Shown piece after piece: positions 12,236 through 24,166 of a stretch of 64,000 nucleotides of DNA. The number at the start of each line of letters is the position of its first letter. Position 1 is the stretch's first letter. The position numbers were made by a program, and so were the translations under genes. The notes under the pieces were generated by a model, which had not been told where the DNA came from, ran no database searches, and saw only the letters and a program-made list of their open reading frames with translations. The stretch comes from Canna indica (lineage: Eukaryota > Streptophyta > Magnoliopsida > Zingiberales > Cannaceae), in assembly GCA_034359265.1 (NCBI GenBank), contig CP136893.1, positions 17,303,001-17,367,000 on the forward strand. Direction: 5' to 3'.

Positions 12236-12671
12236 TATAAAAAGACTAATGTAAAGGAAATCAATTTATATCCAAAAGGAAAAAAAAAATCTCCACCATC
12301 CTTCAAGTGAGTAGGGGCATTCACCAAACAAAAGGGTCATGTGGTTCGAGCCCAATATCACGCAACATGCATTTATCGTTTACTTGCATGCCATTTTTCT
12401 TTTGTGAGTAGTTTTTTTTCACGCAAAGCCAACCAAAGATAGAGAGATTGGAGGGATTCTTGATTACCAAATAAAGGGGTAGAGTTTATATTTGATTCAT
12501 TGAAATGTTAGCAAACAATAAAGTGATCCAGTGGAGAACGGCAGATTTTTTGTCCACCTTCATATTCGAGTGTTATGACCAAAACTTCATCTATATTTGT
12601 TTGGTTTCATATCAGGGAAGCGAGGACTTAAATGATGCAAATTAGCGGAGTCTCGAGGGTGGAATTCGGTA
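12236..12671. other. Intergenic; possible SINE scrap
   Basis: Mostly unassigned. GTGGTTCGAGCCC at about 12340 resembles a tRNA-type B box, as in plant SINEs, but no matching A box or SINE body is convincing. Confidence 0.3.
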
Positions 12672-15151
12672 TGTCACTAATTTAAATATATATAATTTTT
12701 ATTTCTGTAAATTGGCATAGCGTAATGAGAGTAGACTTCGAGGCGAACTCAGTGAGTCAATCGGAATTCAAATTGGACTTAGGTTAGACTCAATTGGGCA
12801 TTTTATAATTAGGCTAAGGAGAGGGGTAAAAAGGTAACTTGGGGATAATTTAACCCCAAGTTATAAGTCGAACCACTGCGGCTGGGGGGAAGGAAATTGC
12901 GCGACCCAGACGCAGCAGCGCAAGGAGGAGGGGAGAGAAGATCTCAGGCACGACGATCTCGTCGGCGACGGCGGTCCGAGGAAGCGGTCTCGCTCGACCT
13001 CCCTTCTCATTTTCCCTAGATCGGTGAGTGCCTAACCCTCCTTCTTCCTTGCTCATGGATTCAAGCCGCCGCCCCTCATTTTCGAGTCTCCTGGTTTTGG
13101 ATTTTCTTCGTATATGTTTCCTTAAGTTCCAGGGTGGATTGGATGACGATTTCTCGTATGATGGTTGAAACCATTTGTGAGTTTCTAATCCTCCTCTTTC
13201 TTGCTTACGAATTCAAGCCGATGCCCCTTTTCGGCGAGTCATTTTGCTTCGGATTCTCCTTCGCATGTTGATGTGATTTTCGATCTAATGTATGTTCGTA
13301 TGAATTGGTGGATCGTGATTTCTTGATATGTACTCGGTTGATGTTGAATTTGTTCGTGCGATTCATGGGGTATCTGTGTTCGGATGGTGGTTTACTGAGC
13401 ACATGTAATATGTTGTTATGTGATTTGGTGACCGTGATGCTTGATTGGTATTCGATAGATGAGGATGTAGATCGGTAATTTGTGGATGATTGGGTTGTTC
13501 ATTTTGTGAATCCGGTACTCCATATGCGACCGTGGGTACTCTGTTCAAATAGCATGGGAACAGAGCAATTATCCGTGTCAATTTGGTGGACCAGGGTTGT
13601 AGATTTGCGTTTTGTCGGTAAGATTTAATACGAATGTTGTTCCAATTGGGATGAAGCATGATTCATATGGTAAATTGCATTTAGCGTAGCTGATATCAGT
13701 GTACAGTTCTATTCTTGATGAAAGCATGCTCTGTGTGTTAGATTTGAAAGTTACGCAGCTAAGACCTGTGTACAAATACATTCCTGCTGTTTGATACGTG
13801 TAATACTTGTTGGAATTCAATATGGTATGTAGTATTGCTATTACGTGAAATGTGTTCCTGTATGGTTATAACTCCTCACTAAATCTCTGGTGGTAGAATA
13901 GTGGATGGACCCAAACTTGGAAAATGCCGATTAGTAGGATCAATGCTGCTATATCACATGGGAGTAACTAGCTATACATTAGGTCACCTCCAGCTAGTCG
14001 TTGCTTCTTCCAACACTCCATATGACACATTGTATGGAATCGGTCACACCCAACATGCATAACTAGTGAGGTATAAGAATGACCAGACCATTAGGATTGC
14101 CATTAAATGCATGTACTGTTCATTATGTATCCAATGAATCAGTCGTGTGGTTGGTGTTACAACCTATGGGATCTTTAGGGCCCCCAAATACTTGTACCGA
14201 CATGCAAATATGCACATTTATCTCATTTTTATGGTTATACACATATACCGTAGCTTGGTTGTAGATGCCTGGATGTGTATGTGGATGTGGACCGAGAAGC
14301 TCGTCAGTCGCCACACTGACGATCGACCCGGGTGGCACAGAGCGGGGGAAAACGCTGAGACAAAGGTGATCAGCGCCCGACTCATAGACCGACGGGTCTC
14401 TAGATGATCGGATCGATGGGTCATTGGACCGGGAAGCTCGTCAGTACTGCCACGCTGACGATCGACTCAGGTGGCTTGCATGAATAGTGGAATGACTCCA
14501 TTATTGTTTATCTCATGTTAAGTATTATTGATATGCTCTTACTAATTGTTGCCTACATAAATGCATGGTCGTATGGAGTGTATCTGTATTACCTTGGAAC
14601 CCTCACTTTGTTTACAAACGTTCCGTTATTACCTAGACATGTATATCTACGTACTGGCTTGTATTTTTGAGCATGACTGTAGGAGATTATGTCACTCACT
14701 AAGTTCTAGTTGGACTTGCCCTTTATATTATTGTTGTTTTTCAGCCCCGGAGCGTGATCAGAAAGGTTCTGGTATGCAGTAGTGCAGCTGGTGGTGTCAG
14801 GGACGGCGGATCTCGTGACACGTCGTGGTCAGGGGATATGTTGGGTCCGTAGAGTCAGTTGTATTTCTTTAGATAGATGGGTGTCTAAACTTTATTTCCG
14901 CATTTGAAAGTCAAAAACTTCGTCTATGATTATTTGATTTATTTTATATGAATCTTAAAGATTTAATAATCATCAAATTATTTATTGATTGGTTTTGGAA
15001 TCTTGATCGATTGTGTTTATTGTAAGAAAACTGGTCTTCTTTTATGAACTATTCAAGGTTGCATTTTTTTTATTTGGTTATTATGATTGAGTTAGGCTTC
15101 GAAGTACATGTAGTACTCTGGCCGGTCATGCTCGGATTTTGGGGCGTGACA
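12672..15151 (+). mobile_element. Gypsy-type solo LTR, about 2.5 kb
   Basis: The segment begins TGTCAC and ends GGGGCGTGACA, so the termini form the usual TG..CA inverted ends. It contains no protein domains. Landmarks occur in the same order as in the solo LTR at 26478-41062: a GC-rich block (12885-13020), a 'gagaagctcgtcag...ctgacgatcgac' motif (14296 and again 14430), and near the end 'ggcttcgaagtacatgtagtactctg'. The two therefore look like related Gypsy (probably chromovirus) LTRs in the same direction. No 5-bp target duplication was found (CGGTA before, TCGAG after), so the 5' limit is less certain than the 3' limit, or the LTR arose by recombination between two elements. Confidence 0.65.
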
Positions 15152-18040
15152 TCGAGTGGTCACCAATTGTATTTGAATATCTAATAACTCTTGTCCTAGA
15201 CAAAGTAGTTGCCTAACGTTGACTAAAGTGGTGAAATGGATATTCCAACCAATGAATTGGCGCCTCACCATTTCTTAATCTAGCATTGGAAATTATGATG
15301 TGGATGGGTAGTGCGTTGGAAAAGTTTGGAATATTTGTGAGCTAACCTTTGTCCAATTTCATTCCCAATTTTATAGCTAGTGTTGATCTTGAATATCTCT
15401 TTAAGTCTAAAGATTTTTTTTCACATTGGGGATAACTCACGTTGATTCCACATTTCACTTGAGGATCAGTGTTTGCCAATTGTGTCCCTGCCAATTGTGT
15501 CCCTAACGATTTCCAACCAAGGAAGTTGTCTTTGTTAGATGAACTTCTAGAGACAAGATCTAAGACGAGCTTGGTTATGGGTCATCAAATCCAATAAGCC
15601 AAGGCCACCCTCATCCTTATTGCTTGTTAAATGGTTCTATTGTATTAAGTATTTTCTTGTTGTCTTCTAAGCATCTGCCTCCACCCAAAAAAAATTTCTT
15701 CTAGACTTGTCAATCATCTTGATCACCAATAAGGAACCTTAGAGATGGAGGGTAAGGCTACTCGTGATAGTAGAGTTTATCAATGTGAATCTACTCTCTT
15801 TGGAGAGATATTGTCTTGCCAGCTATTGAGCTTGCTATCAATTTTGTTGATTATCCATCTCCAATTCTTTTTTTTGATATTACCCATTTTGAGCGGGAGA
15901 TCCAAGTAGTTGAGGGGAAATTTTGCTCATCCATAGTCAAATTCTCCTTTAAGCGAAGAAGGTAAGTATTATCCATATTAGCTTTTAGACCAGCCGCAAG
16001 CTTGAAGCAATCGAGCAAGAAATGCATGTTCCTTATGCTATCCATGTCATTCTAACTAGACAAGACAAGGTCATTAGCGCATAATGCACATGTGACCCCG
16101 CAATCTATTCTATGTTCTAGCATCCCTTTACTATATCCATTTCTTCACCGCTTTGTTGGGCAACTTGAGAGGCAATCAAGTGAGAGGTTGAACACGTAAA
16201 GGGAGAGAGGATTGACCGATTGCACTCTACGTCTATGTCGAAAAGGTAGCCCCAACCTGTCAATTATGATTAGAGAAGATTGTGACGCACATAATAATTA
16301 AGTGCTTCACCCAAGAGACCTACTTGCTAGGAAAATCTCGAGCACTCAGCATTTCTAGAACAAAACCCTAGTGAAGACAATCAAATACTTTTTCGAAGTC
16401 TACTTTGATGAGAAAATCATCTTCATTGAGACACAAGCAAGCCCAAAAGACGTATACACAATCATGAAGTAATCTAAGGTAATTGTATCAGAAAGGAATG
16501 TCCCCTAGTTGTAACAAAGTAACGAGCCCATGTGGGGGGAGAGTTATCAGGCCAAAACTTTGGAAATTATCCTTATTATACTATTTTCCAAATTGATCAA
16601 TTTGTTGACCCTTTATAGCTCATCGAGCTTTTCAAATAATTCATTGCAGATTTTGAGAAGAATATTGCCAAGAGTGTCCTAGAAGGTTATGAATAGCTCA
16701 ATCAGAAGGCCATCCAATCCCAAATTCCATGTCAAGGATTGCGGTGCGAACTTCATCTAAGGTATATGACACCTTGAGACTCAGAACAGTCACTCTAAGT
16801 TTAAATCGTGCCAATTTATTTGTAGAAACAGTTTTCTGTGAGTGCCCAACAATTCTTTATAGTAATATTTGAAGAGAATACTGATGGCCACTTGTCAATA
16901 ATAGTGTCATCATTAGTTTCGATCATGTAGGTTCAATTTTGTTTTCTTTTAATTGAGGTGCATTAATGAAAGAATCTTGCCTTGAGATCCCCTTAACTCA
17001 ACGATTTTTTGTTTGTTGTCTCCAATAAGTGTCTTCATCCCTAATATACGATGTCCATGCTTGTTTTGCATTCCCTGGATTCTACTAACTTGGAGGCTGA
17101 AGACATCTGATTTGCAATTAAAGAACTCCAATTGCTTTTCTAGCTCCAACCTTCTTTTTCTCTATTTCTCCTCTAGTCTCGAGCCCATCGTTGTATAATA
17201 GTTCTTAGATTTTTCCACCAATGAGTGCACCAATGCAAGGCTGGTGTCCCAATTAGCCGCGTGTTCCACCCTTCTGTAATGATGGATTTGAAAACATTGA
17301 AATTAAGTATACCAGAAGAGCTTCATGCAAAAGGGTTTGCATGTCTGAAAGATAAACACATTATGGTCGGAGAGGGTCGGAGAGCTTCTGATTGCCTCCA
17401 AGGATATATACTTGCTAGAGAAAGAGCTTGTGAAGTGGTGATAGAGATGAGGACTCTATGAAGCTTAGCCAAACTCGATTTTGCTTGGTTGTTTGTCCGA
17501 GTGTATCGCTTGTTAGCAATAGGTAGATCTAGTATGTTGAAATCAACAAACATTCTTGCGAATGAGCAGGAATCAAGTTGATTACTAGTGCAATTTAACC
17601 TATAACGTACTAGACCTTTTGGTGACATTAAAATCCCTGCTAATGGTAATTCTATCATCGTTATCAGCCAAGAGTTCAGTCAGTGTGAAGAAAGTTGGCC
17701 TCGAAGAACGTCGTTGAGGGCCATAGATTTCGATCACGGTGTATTGTTGTTTTCCTTTGATGTGTGTTAGTTTGACTACAAGGATGAACTGTCCAACGAG
17801 TGAAGTTGTCCTTCCATACCTCAATGTTCCGGATCAATAATTGACCACCAGCTAGACCGTCGGAGTTCAATGCTAAAAAGGAGATTGGACTCCAGACAAT
17901 TTTTTTGGCAATCTTCTTGTAATGACAAAATGCTACAACCAAAATCATTATAATTTTTTTCACCATTTAACATTTAGAGAGACATGCTACCCTCTCATGT
18001 TCCAAAAAAGCATGTAAAAGTTGCTATTGACCGTGGAAAG

Positions 18041-18296
18041 TGTTAAAGATAGCAACAACACCCACTTGGCAAGGCTAGGCTTGGTTGACCCAGCCTAGTA
18101 ATTATCTTATTTGTTTTTGATAAATCTTGTATTTATTCATTTAATTAGTTTGATTTAATATGTGGCTCATATTGTTTTGAGATCACTTATTTAGAGTTTA
18201 TCATTTTTTTTGTAAGCCTATATAAGGCCCTCATTTCTACTGATTAATCAATCAATCTAATTTTCATTCCTCCATTGTGTGTGCGTTTGTTCAACA
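18041..18296 (+). repeat. 5' LTR of the Copia element
   Basis: 256 bp with TG..CA ends. It contains CCTATATAAGGCCC (a TATA-type promoter) at about 18217-18230. It is identical in length to the 3' LTR and differs at five positions. Confidence 0.95.
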
Positions 18297-18298
18297 TC

Positions 18299-18311
18299 TG
18301 GTATCAGAGCC
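18299..18311 (+). promoter_or_regulatory. Primer-binding site
   Basis: TGGTATCAGAGCC lies two bases after the 5' LTR. It is the standard plant LTR-element site complementary to the 3' end of initiator tRNA-Met. Confidence 0.95.
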
Positions 18312-19104
18312 AGGTTGATTGAGAGAGATTGAGGGAGAAATTGTGAGAAGAAAGAGAGGTAGAAAATACTTGTTGCCGAGAGGAGATCGAGAAAATCCTG
18401 TCCATTGTGAAGGAAATCCACTGTACCTTTCCGCTGCCAGAGCCGACATAGCCAAATCGGTGCGTTCCTCGGCGCCCCTCATCCTCGTGATTTTTTTCCC
18501 CTGTTTCGAACAGAGGAAGAAGGAAACACTGTCCGTTGGACTTCATCGCCAATCTCTTCTCCGCACAAATAAGTCAACTAGAAGAGCAACACTAGCAAAT
18601 ATCCATCGGGACCAGCCGACACACCTCATCATCCCTCCAGGTCCTTCTTCCATAAGCTTCAGACTACAACTTCACTATTGGCGTGAAGAAGAAGCTGTTG
18701 TAGAGCAGTCGTTTAATTGAAGGTACTTTTGTGCATTGAAGAATTCTTTTATATAAATAATTGCTTGCTTCATTTGTTGAGGAGACATCACGTGAGGGAG
18801 AAAAAGAGTGTCATCTTCTAATTAAGAGAAGAAGGAAGGTGGGCCCCACTTCAAAAGAAAAAAAAAGTTTGAAGCAACAGCAAAGTAGCAAGACATTAAT
18901 TTTGACTTTGGTCAAAATAAAAAGGAGGAAAGAAGAAGCAAATCAGCAGCTGACAAGCTAATTTTTTTTTGAGATACATTTGCTTATTTTAATTTATTCT
19001 TTTTCTGTTCTCTTGTCTGTAACCAGAAAAAAAGAGAAAGAAAGAAAAAAAAAGAGAGAAAAAGAAAAGAAAAGGAGAGATTAGTTAGAAATTAAATTTC
19101 TCCG

Positions 19105-22100
19105 ATGGAGATAACAAATGGAGTAAATACTCAGAACGGGATAGAGAAACTTGTAGGTAATAACTACAAGTACTGGAGGATGTGTATGGAGGCATATCTT
19201 CAAGGCCAAGACTTATGGGAATTGGTGACCGGTGCTGATGCAGGAATCCCTACCGATGTTCCTGAAAATGCTGAATCAAGAAGGAAGTGGAAAATCAAGT
19301 GTGGTAGAGCCCTCTTTATTTTGAGGACATCGATCAACAAAGAATTTATTGATCATGTTCGTGATGTAAGCTCTCCAAAACAAGTTTGGGAAACACTTGA
19401 AAGACTGTTTACCAAGAAGAATACCGCAAGGCTACAACTACTGGAGAACAAGCTGGCATCACTAAAACAGGAAGGTATGACAATTTCAGAATACTTTTTA
19501 CGAGTTAAAATTATTTGTGCTGAAATCTCAGAGATAGATACAGATGAGAAAATTAGTGAAGCACGTCTACGAAGATACCTCATTCGTGGATTAAAAAAGG
19601 AGTACGGGCCTTTTGTCACTTCCATCCAAGGGTGGCCAAAGCAACCCTCTGTAGAAGAACTAGAGAATTTACTCTCTAATCAGGAAGCCTTGGCGAAGCA
19701 AATGGCAGGAGTTTCTCTTAAAAATGAGGAGGAGGCACTCTACGCCAAGAAGGGTAAGGGAAACTTCAAGCAACGCACCGACAATAAATTTAGAAGAAAT
19801 GATGGTAAGAATCATACAACAGAAGGGAGGAACCTTGTAGGGGGAGCATCAAAGAAACAAAACAACAATAGAAAATTTGAGGTAATATGCTACAACTGCA
19901 ACAAAAAAGGTCAATGGCAAAAGATTGTTGGTCAAGGAAGAAAAACCCCGTGGAGAGCAATACAGCTACCGCCAAAGAAGAATTTGTTCTACTCCCAAAT
20001 GAAGAATGGGATGCTGAGGCGTTGTTTGCTGCAGAGGAGGAGCTAGCTCTTACATCAACAGTGTCCAATCACATCAACTATCAAAATGATTGGATTATTG
20101 ATTCGGGATGCTCAAATCATATGACAGGAGACAAAGAGAAGCTGCAGAACCTGTCAGAATACAAAGATAGCCGTGTGGTGGTGACAGTAAACAACTCACA
20201 ATTACCAATAGCTCATGTTGGTAACACCATAGTTTCTCCTCAGAATAGTGCTACCGAGGTGCCTCTTCAAAATGTCTACCATGTCCCAGGTATGAAGAAA
20301 AATCTTCTTTCAGTAGCACAACTAACATCTTCTGGTCATTTTGTTCTGTTTGGGCCACAAGATGTAAAGGTTTATCGAGACCTTGAAATTATAAAGAAGT
20401 CGATGATAAAGGACGTAGACTGGAGTCGGTCTATGTGATGTCTGCAGAAACAGCTTATGTAGACAAGACTAGGAGGAGCGAAACAACAGACTTATGGCAC
20501 ATGCGACTAAGTCATGTCAGCTATCACAAGCTAGACATAATGATGAAGAAATCCATGCTGAAGGGACTCCCACAACTTGAAGTAAGAACAGACACAATAT
20601 GTGCAGGCTGTCAATATGGGAAAGCGCATCAACAACCATATGAAGAATCAAATTTTAAAACAACAGAACCTCTGGAGTTAATCCACTCTGACGTGTTTGG
20701 ACCAGTCAAACAGGCCTCCATCGGTGGGATGAAGTACATGGTAACGTTCATTGATGACTTTTCCAGGTATGTTTGGATTTATTTCATGAAGGAAAAATCA
20801 GAGACTCTTTCAAAATTCAAAGAGTACAAGGAGGCAGCAGAAGCAGAAGTTGGCAAAAGAATCCGCTGCATACGCACTGACAACGGACGAGAGTACACCT
20901 CAACTGAGTTCTCCAAATTTCTTCGAGATGGCTGGATACGCCATCACTTTACATGTGCCAACACTCCACAACAAAACGGCACAGCAGAAAGAAAGAACAG
21001 ACATCTTGCAGAAATATGCCGAAGTATGCTCCATGCAAAGAATGTTCCAGGACGCTTTTGGGCAGAAGCAATGAGAACTGCATCATTTGTCATTAATAGG
21101 CTTCCCCAACAAAGGTTACACTTTCTTTCTCCTTATGAAAAATTATGGAACATGAAACCTTCAGTTAGCTTTTTTCGAGTTTTTGGATGTGTATGCTATG
21201 TATTTGTATCTGATCATCTACGTAGCAAAATTGACAAAAAGGTTGTTAGGTGCATCTTTGTAGGATATGATAATCAGAGAAAAGGATGGAGATGTTGTGA
21301 TCCTACGACTGGAAAATGCTACACATCCAAAAATGTTGTGTTTGATGAAGCATCCTCTTGGTGGTCCTCAGACAAACAAGTATTGCCAGATTCAGACGCC
21401 TTTAAAGATAAGGTACAAACTTCTCCTCAAGTTTAGTGGAACTCAGATGAAGCTGAGGTTGCGTATGGCGATGGTGGAGAAAATCAAAGTCCTTGGCAAA
21501 CTGGTGTGTATCAACCAAGTGATGAAGGAGAACCTAGCGAAGCAGTAGCACCAACTCCAATAAGAAGGTCTACCAGAATCAGAAAGCCTAATCCTAGGTA
21601 CGCCAACGCCGCCATAATTGAAGAACAAGATGCAAAAGAGCCAGAAACTTTTGAAGAAGCATTTATGAAGCCGGAGTGGATTAAAGCAATGAAAGAAGAA
21701 ATTACTGCGCTTGAACAAAACCAAACCTGGGAGCTCATGCCAAAGCCAAAAGATGTGAAGCCCATCTCATGCAAATGGGTTTACAAGATAAAGCGTTGCA
21801 CAGATGGATCGATTGAGAGGCACAAGGCTCGATTGGTAGCTCGAGGATTCTCTCAACAATATGGACTGGACTATGATGAGACATTTAGTCCGGTGGCAAA
21901 GCTTACAACTGTGCGGGTGTTATTGGCCTTAGCTGCAAACAAAAATTGGAAGTTATGGCAGAAGGACGTAAAAAATGCATTCTTGCATGGAGAGCTGGAT
22001 CGAGAGATCTACATGAATCAACCATCGGGCTTCCAGAGTCAAGATCATCCTGACTATGTGTGTAAGTTAAGAAAAACACTGTATGGGCTAAAACAAGCTC

Positions 22101-23191
22101 CAAGGGCATGGTATGGTAAGATTGCTGAATTTCTTATCTATAATGGTTATGTTATAACACCTGCAGATTTTAGCTTGTTTGTCAAAACTAATGGAAGCAA
22201 ACTAGCTGTTGTGCTAGTATATGTAGATGATCTAATCATCACAGGAGATTGTGAAGAAGAAATTCTCCAAACAAGGGAGAATCTATCAGTTCGCTTCCAG
22301 ATGAAAGAACTAGGTGAACTTAAACACTTCCTTGGCTTAGAAGTTGATCGCACTAAAGAAGGAATCCTCCTTCATCAACAGAAATACTCCAGAGACTTGC
22401 TAAAGAAGTTTGGAATGCTTGAATGCAAGCCTATCTCAGCACCTATGGAGTCAAATGCAAAAATCTGTGCTCACGAAGGAAAAGATTTGGAAGACGCAAC
22501 AATGTACCGACAGTTAGTAGGTAGTCTAATCTACCTAACTTTAACAAGACCTGACATTTCCTTTATAGTTGGTGTGATGAGCCGATACATGCAAAATCCG
22601 AAGAAGCCACACTTAGAAGCAGTACGTCGAATCCTCAGATATGTGAGGAGTACACTTGGCCATGGAGTCTTCTACAAAGAAGGTGAAAATTGCAAGCTAG
22701 TTGGTTATTGCGATGCTGACTATGCAGGTGATCATGACACCCGACGCTCAACCACAGGCTATGTCTTCATGCTTGGGTCGGGAGCAATCTCTTGGTGTAG
22801 TAAAAGACAACCAACAGTGTCGTTGTCTACAACAGAAGCCGAGTATCGAGCTGCAGCCATGGTAACTCAAGAATGTACATGGCTTATGCAACTATTGAAG
22901 GACCTACATCAGCCAACAAGGTATGCAGTACCCTTATATTGCGAGAATCAGTCAGCAATACAATTGGCAGAAAATCCAACCTTCTATGCAAGAACGAAAC
23001 ACATTGAAGTACACTATCACTTTGTCAGAGAAAAGGTCCTAACAGAAGAAGTCGAATTAAGGTATGTCAAAACTGAAGATCAACTTGCAGATTTATTCAC
23101 GAAAGGCTTGAGTGGCAACAAGCTTGAGGACTTCTGTCATAAACTCGGCATGATGAAGAAGACGGAGGTTGATGTTGAGGGGGAGTGTTAA
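19105..23191 (+). pseudogene. Copia gag-pol polyprotein, three lesions
   Basis: Domains in order: gag (19105 on; LVGNNYKYW, then a helical UBN2-type region); a CCHC zinc knuckle (about 19888-19930); aspartic protease with DSG at about 20101 ([12 protein letters not shown]); integrase zinc region (LWHMRLSH ... CAGCQYGK) and catalytic core ([24 protein letters not shown]); reverse transcriptase ([31 protein letters not shown]); and RNase H ([20 protein letters not shown]). Three breaks are seen: a frameshift of about one base inside the zinc knuckle near 19911, which removes its histidine; a second near 20410 between protease and integrase; and an in-frame TAG at 21434-21436 between integrase and reverse transcriptase. 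The final TAA at 23189-23191 lies inside the 3' LTR, so the last codon and the stop are LTR sequence. The element cannot make a full polyprotein. Confidence 0.93.
23175..23185 (+). promoter_or_regulatory. Polypurine tract
   Basis: A GA-rich run ending GAGGGGGAG lies immediately before the 3' LTR, the usual plus-strand primer position. Confidence 0.85.
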
Positions 23192-23441
23192 AGATAACAA
23201 CATCACCCACTTGGCAAGGCTAGGCTTGGTTGACCCAGCCTAGTAATTATCTTATTTATTTTTGATAAATCTTGTATTTATTCATTTAATTAGTTTGATT
23301 TAATATGTGGCTCATATTATTTTGAGATCACTTATTTAGAGTTTATCATTTTTTTTGTAAGCCTATATAAGGCCCTCATTTCTACTGATTAATCAATCAA
23401 TCTAGTTTTCATTCCTCCATTGTGTGTGCGTTTGTTCAACA
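23186..23441 (+). repeat. 3' LTR of the Copia element
   Basis: 256 bp with TG..CA ends; about 98% identical to the 5' LTR. Confidence 0.95.
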
Positions 23442-24166
23442 TAAAGAACTTGACTACCGCTGGCGAGGACAACACCTTCTAGGTTGTTAATACGCCAGCA
23501 AATCTAACTTGTCATGCCAGAAGTACCCTCTCTATTGCGTCGGGCTGTGCGGCAACATTGAAACCCATAGCAAATACTTGAATCATCACTAGCATTTGAG
23601 CTAAAAGCTAGTATTTGGCGGCAGATTCTTGATTCTTCCCTCCAAGTTCCAGCATGCCCTTTCCTTCTCCGTTGAGAAGAGCTTTCATGTCTCTCTTTAA
23701 GTAGTGAACATCTAGAGAAGCATTTAGTAGCCTAGTGCTTCTACGGACAGTAATTGTGGTGGGGATAGTTTTCTTGCTCCTTGTATTCTTTCCCGTTTCA
23801 ATATCCAATCGACATGTGGTTAATCGTCGATCATGTGGAATTGGTGTGGGAGGCAAGTCTAATTCAATGGCTTGATCAGCTTTAGATCCAGTCAAATGTG
23901 GCTTGTTCAATCCAAATTAGATAAATCCAAAAGTGGTTCGCCCAAGTCGTCCACATGCTAGCTTTGTGTGTTCAGCTGGGCGCCTGGAGTAATGGGTCGA
24001 ATTGCTTGGCCCAGGGAGAATCAATCCAACATATGATGTGGAGTTAAATTTCCATCCTATAATAGTCGTGTGCACATTAAATTGATATGCCAAACTCTAG
24101 CACTATAGTAAGTCAGGAGGGAGCAGCCAAAGAAAAAGAATGGTTGGGATGTCTTCTTGGATATGC

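Larger units (their letters stand above)
18041..23441 (+). mobile_element. Copia LTR retrotransposon
   Basis: The complete 5.4-kb element has two 256-bp LTRs starting TGTTAAAGATA and ending TTGTTCAACA, a primer-binding site, a gag-pol coding region and a polypurine tract. The flanks GAAAG (18036-18040) and TAAAG (23442-23446) are a 5-bp target duplication with one mismatch. The LTRs differ at 5 sites I can count (about 2%), so the insertion is recent on an evolutionary scale. It sits inside an older LINE lying on the other strand. The domain order protease-integrase-reverse transcriptase-RNase H is Copia type. Confidence 0.95.
15152..24110 (-). pseudogene. LINE remnant split by the Copia element
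   Basis: The minus strand of 15152-18040 and 23442-24110 carries one degraded LINE, separated by the Copia insertion. In LINE order: an ORF1-like or linker part (23910-23450), an endonuclease domain (LAGGQLLI near 17850, IYGPQRR near 17750, DFNVTKRS near 17620, LPIANKRYTRTNNQ-type near 17510), a linker (DEVRTAILDME near 16750) and the reverse-transcriptase C-terminal part (LDCFKLAAGLKANMDNTYLL near 16020-15950). Stops and frameshifts occur throughout, so it is dead. The 3' end abuts the solo LTR at 15151; no poly(A) tail is seen there, so the LINE is probably cut by that LTR. Confidence 0.7.

Noticed and set aside
12330..12360. tRNA gene or SINE from a GGTTCGAGCC box
   Set aside because: No A box, no cloverleaf, no SINE body.
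14079..14782. Several ORFs of 61-86 codons
   Set aside because: They lie in the solo LTR and overlap in several frames on both strands.
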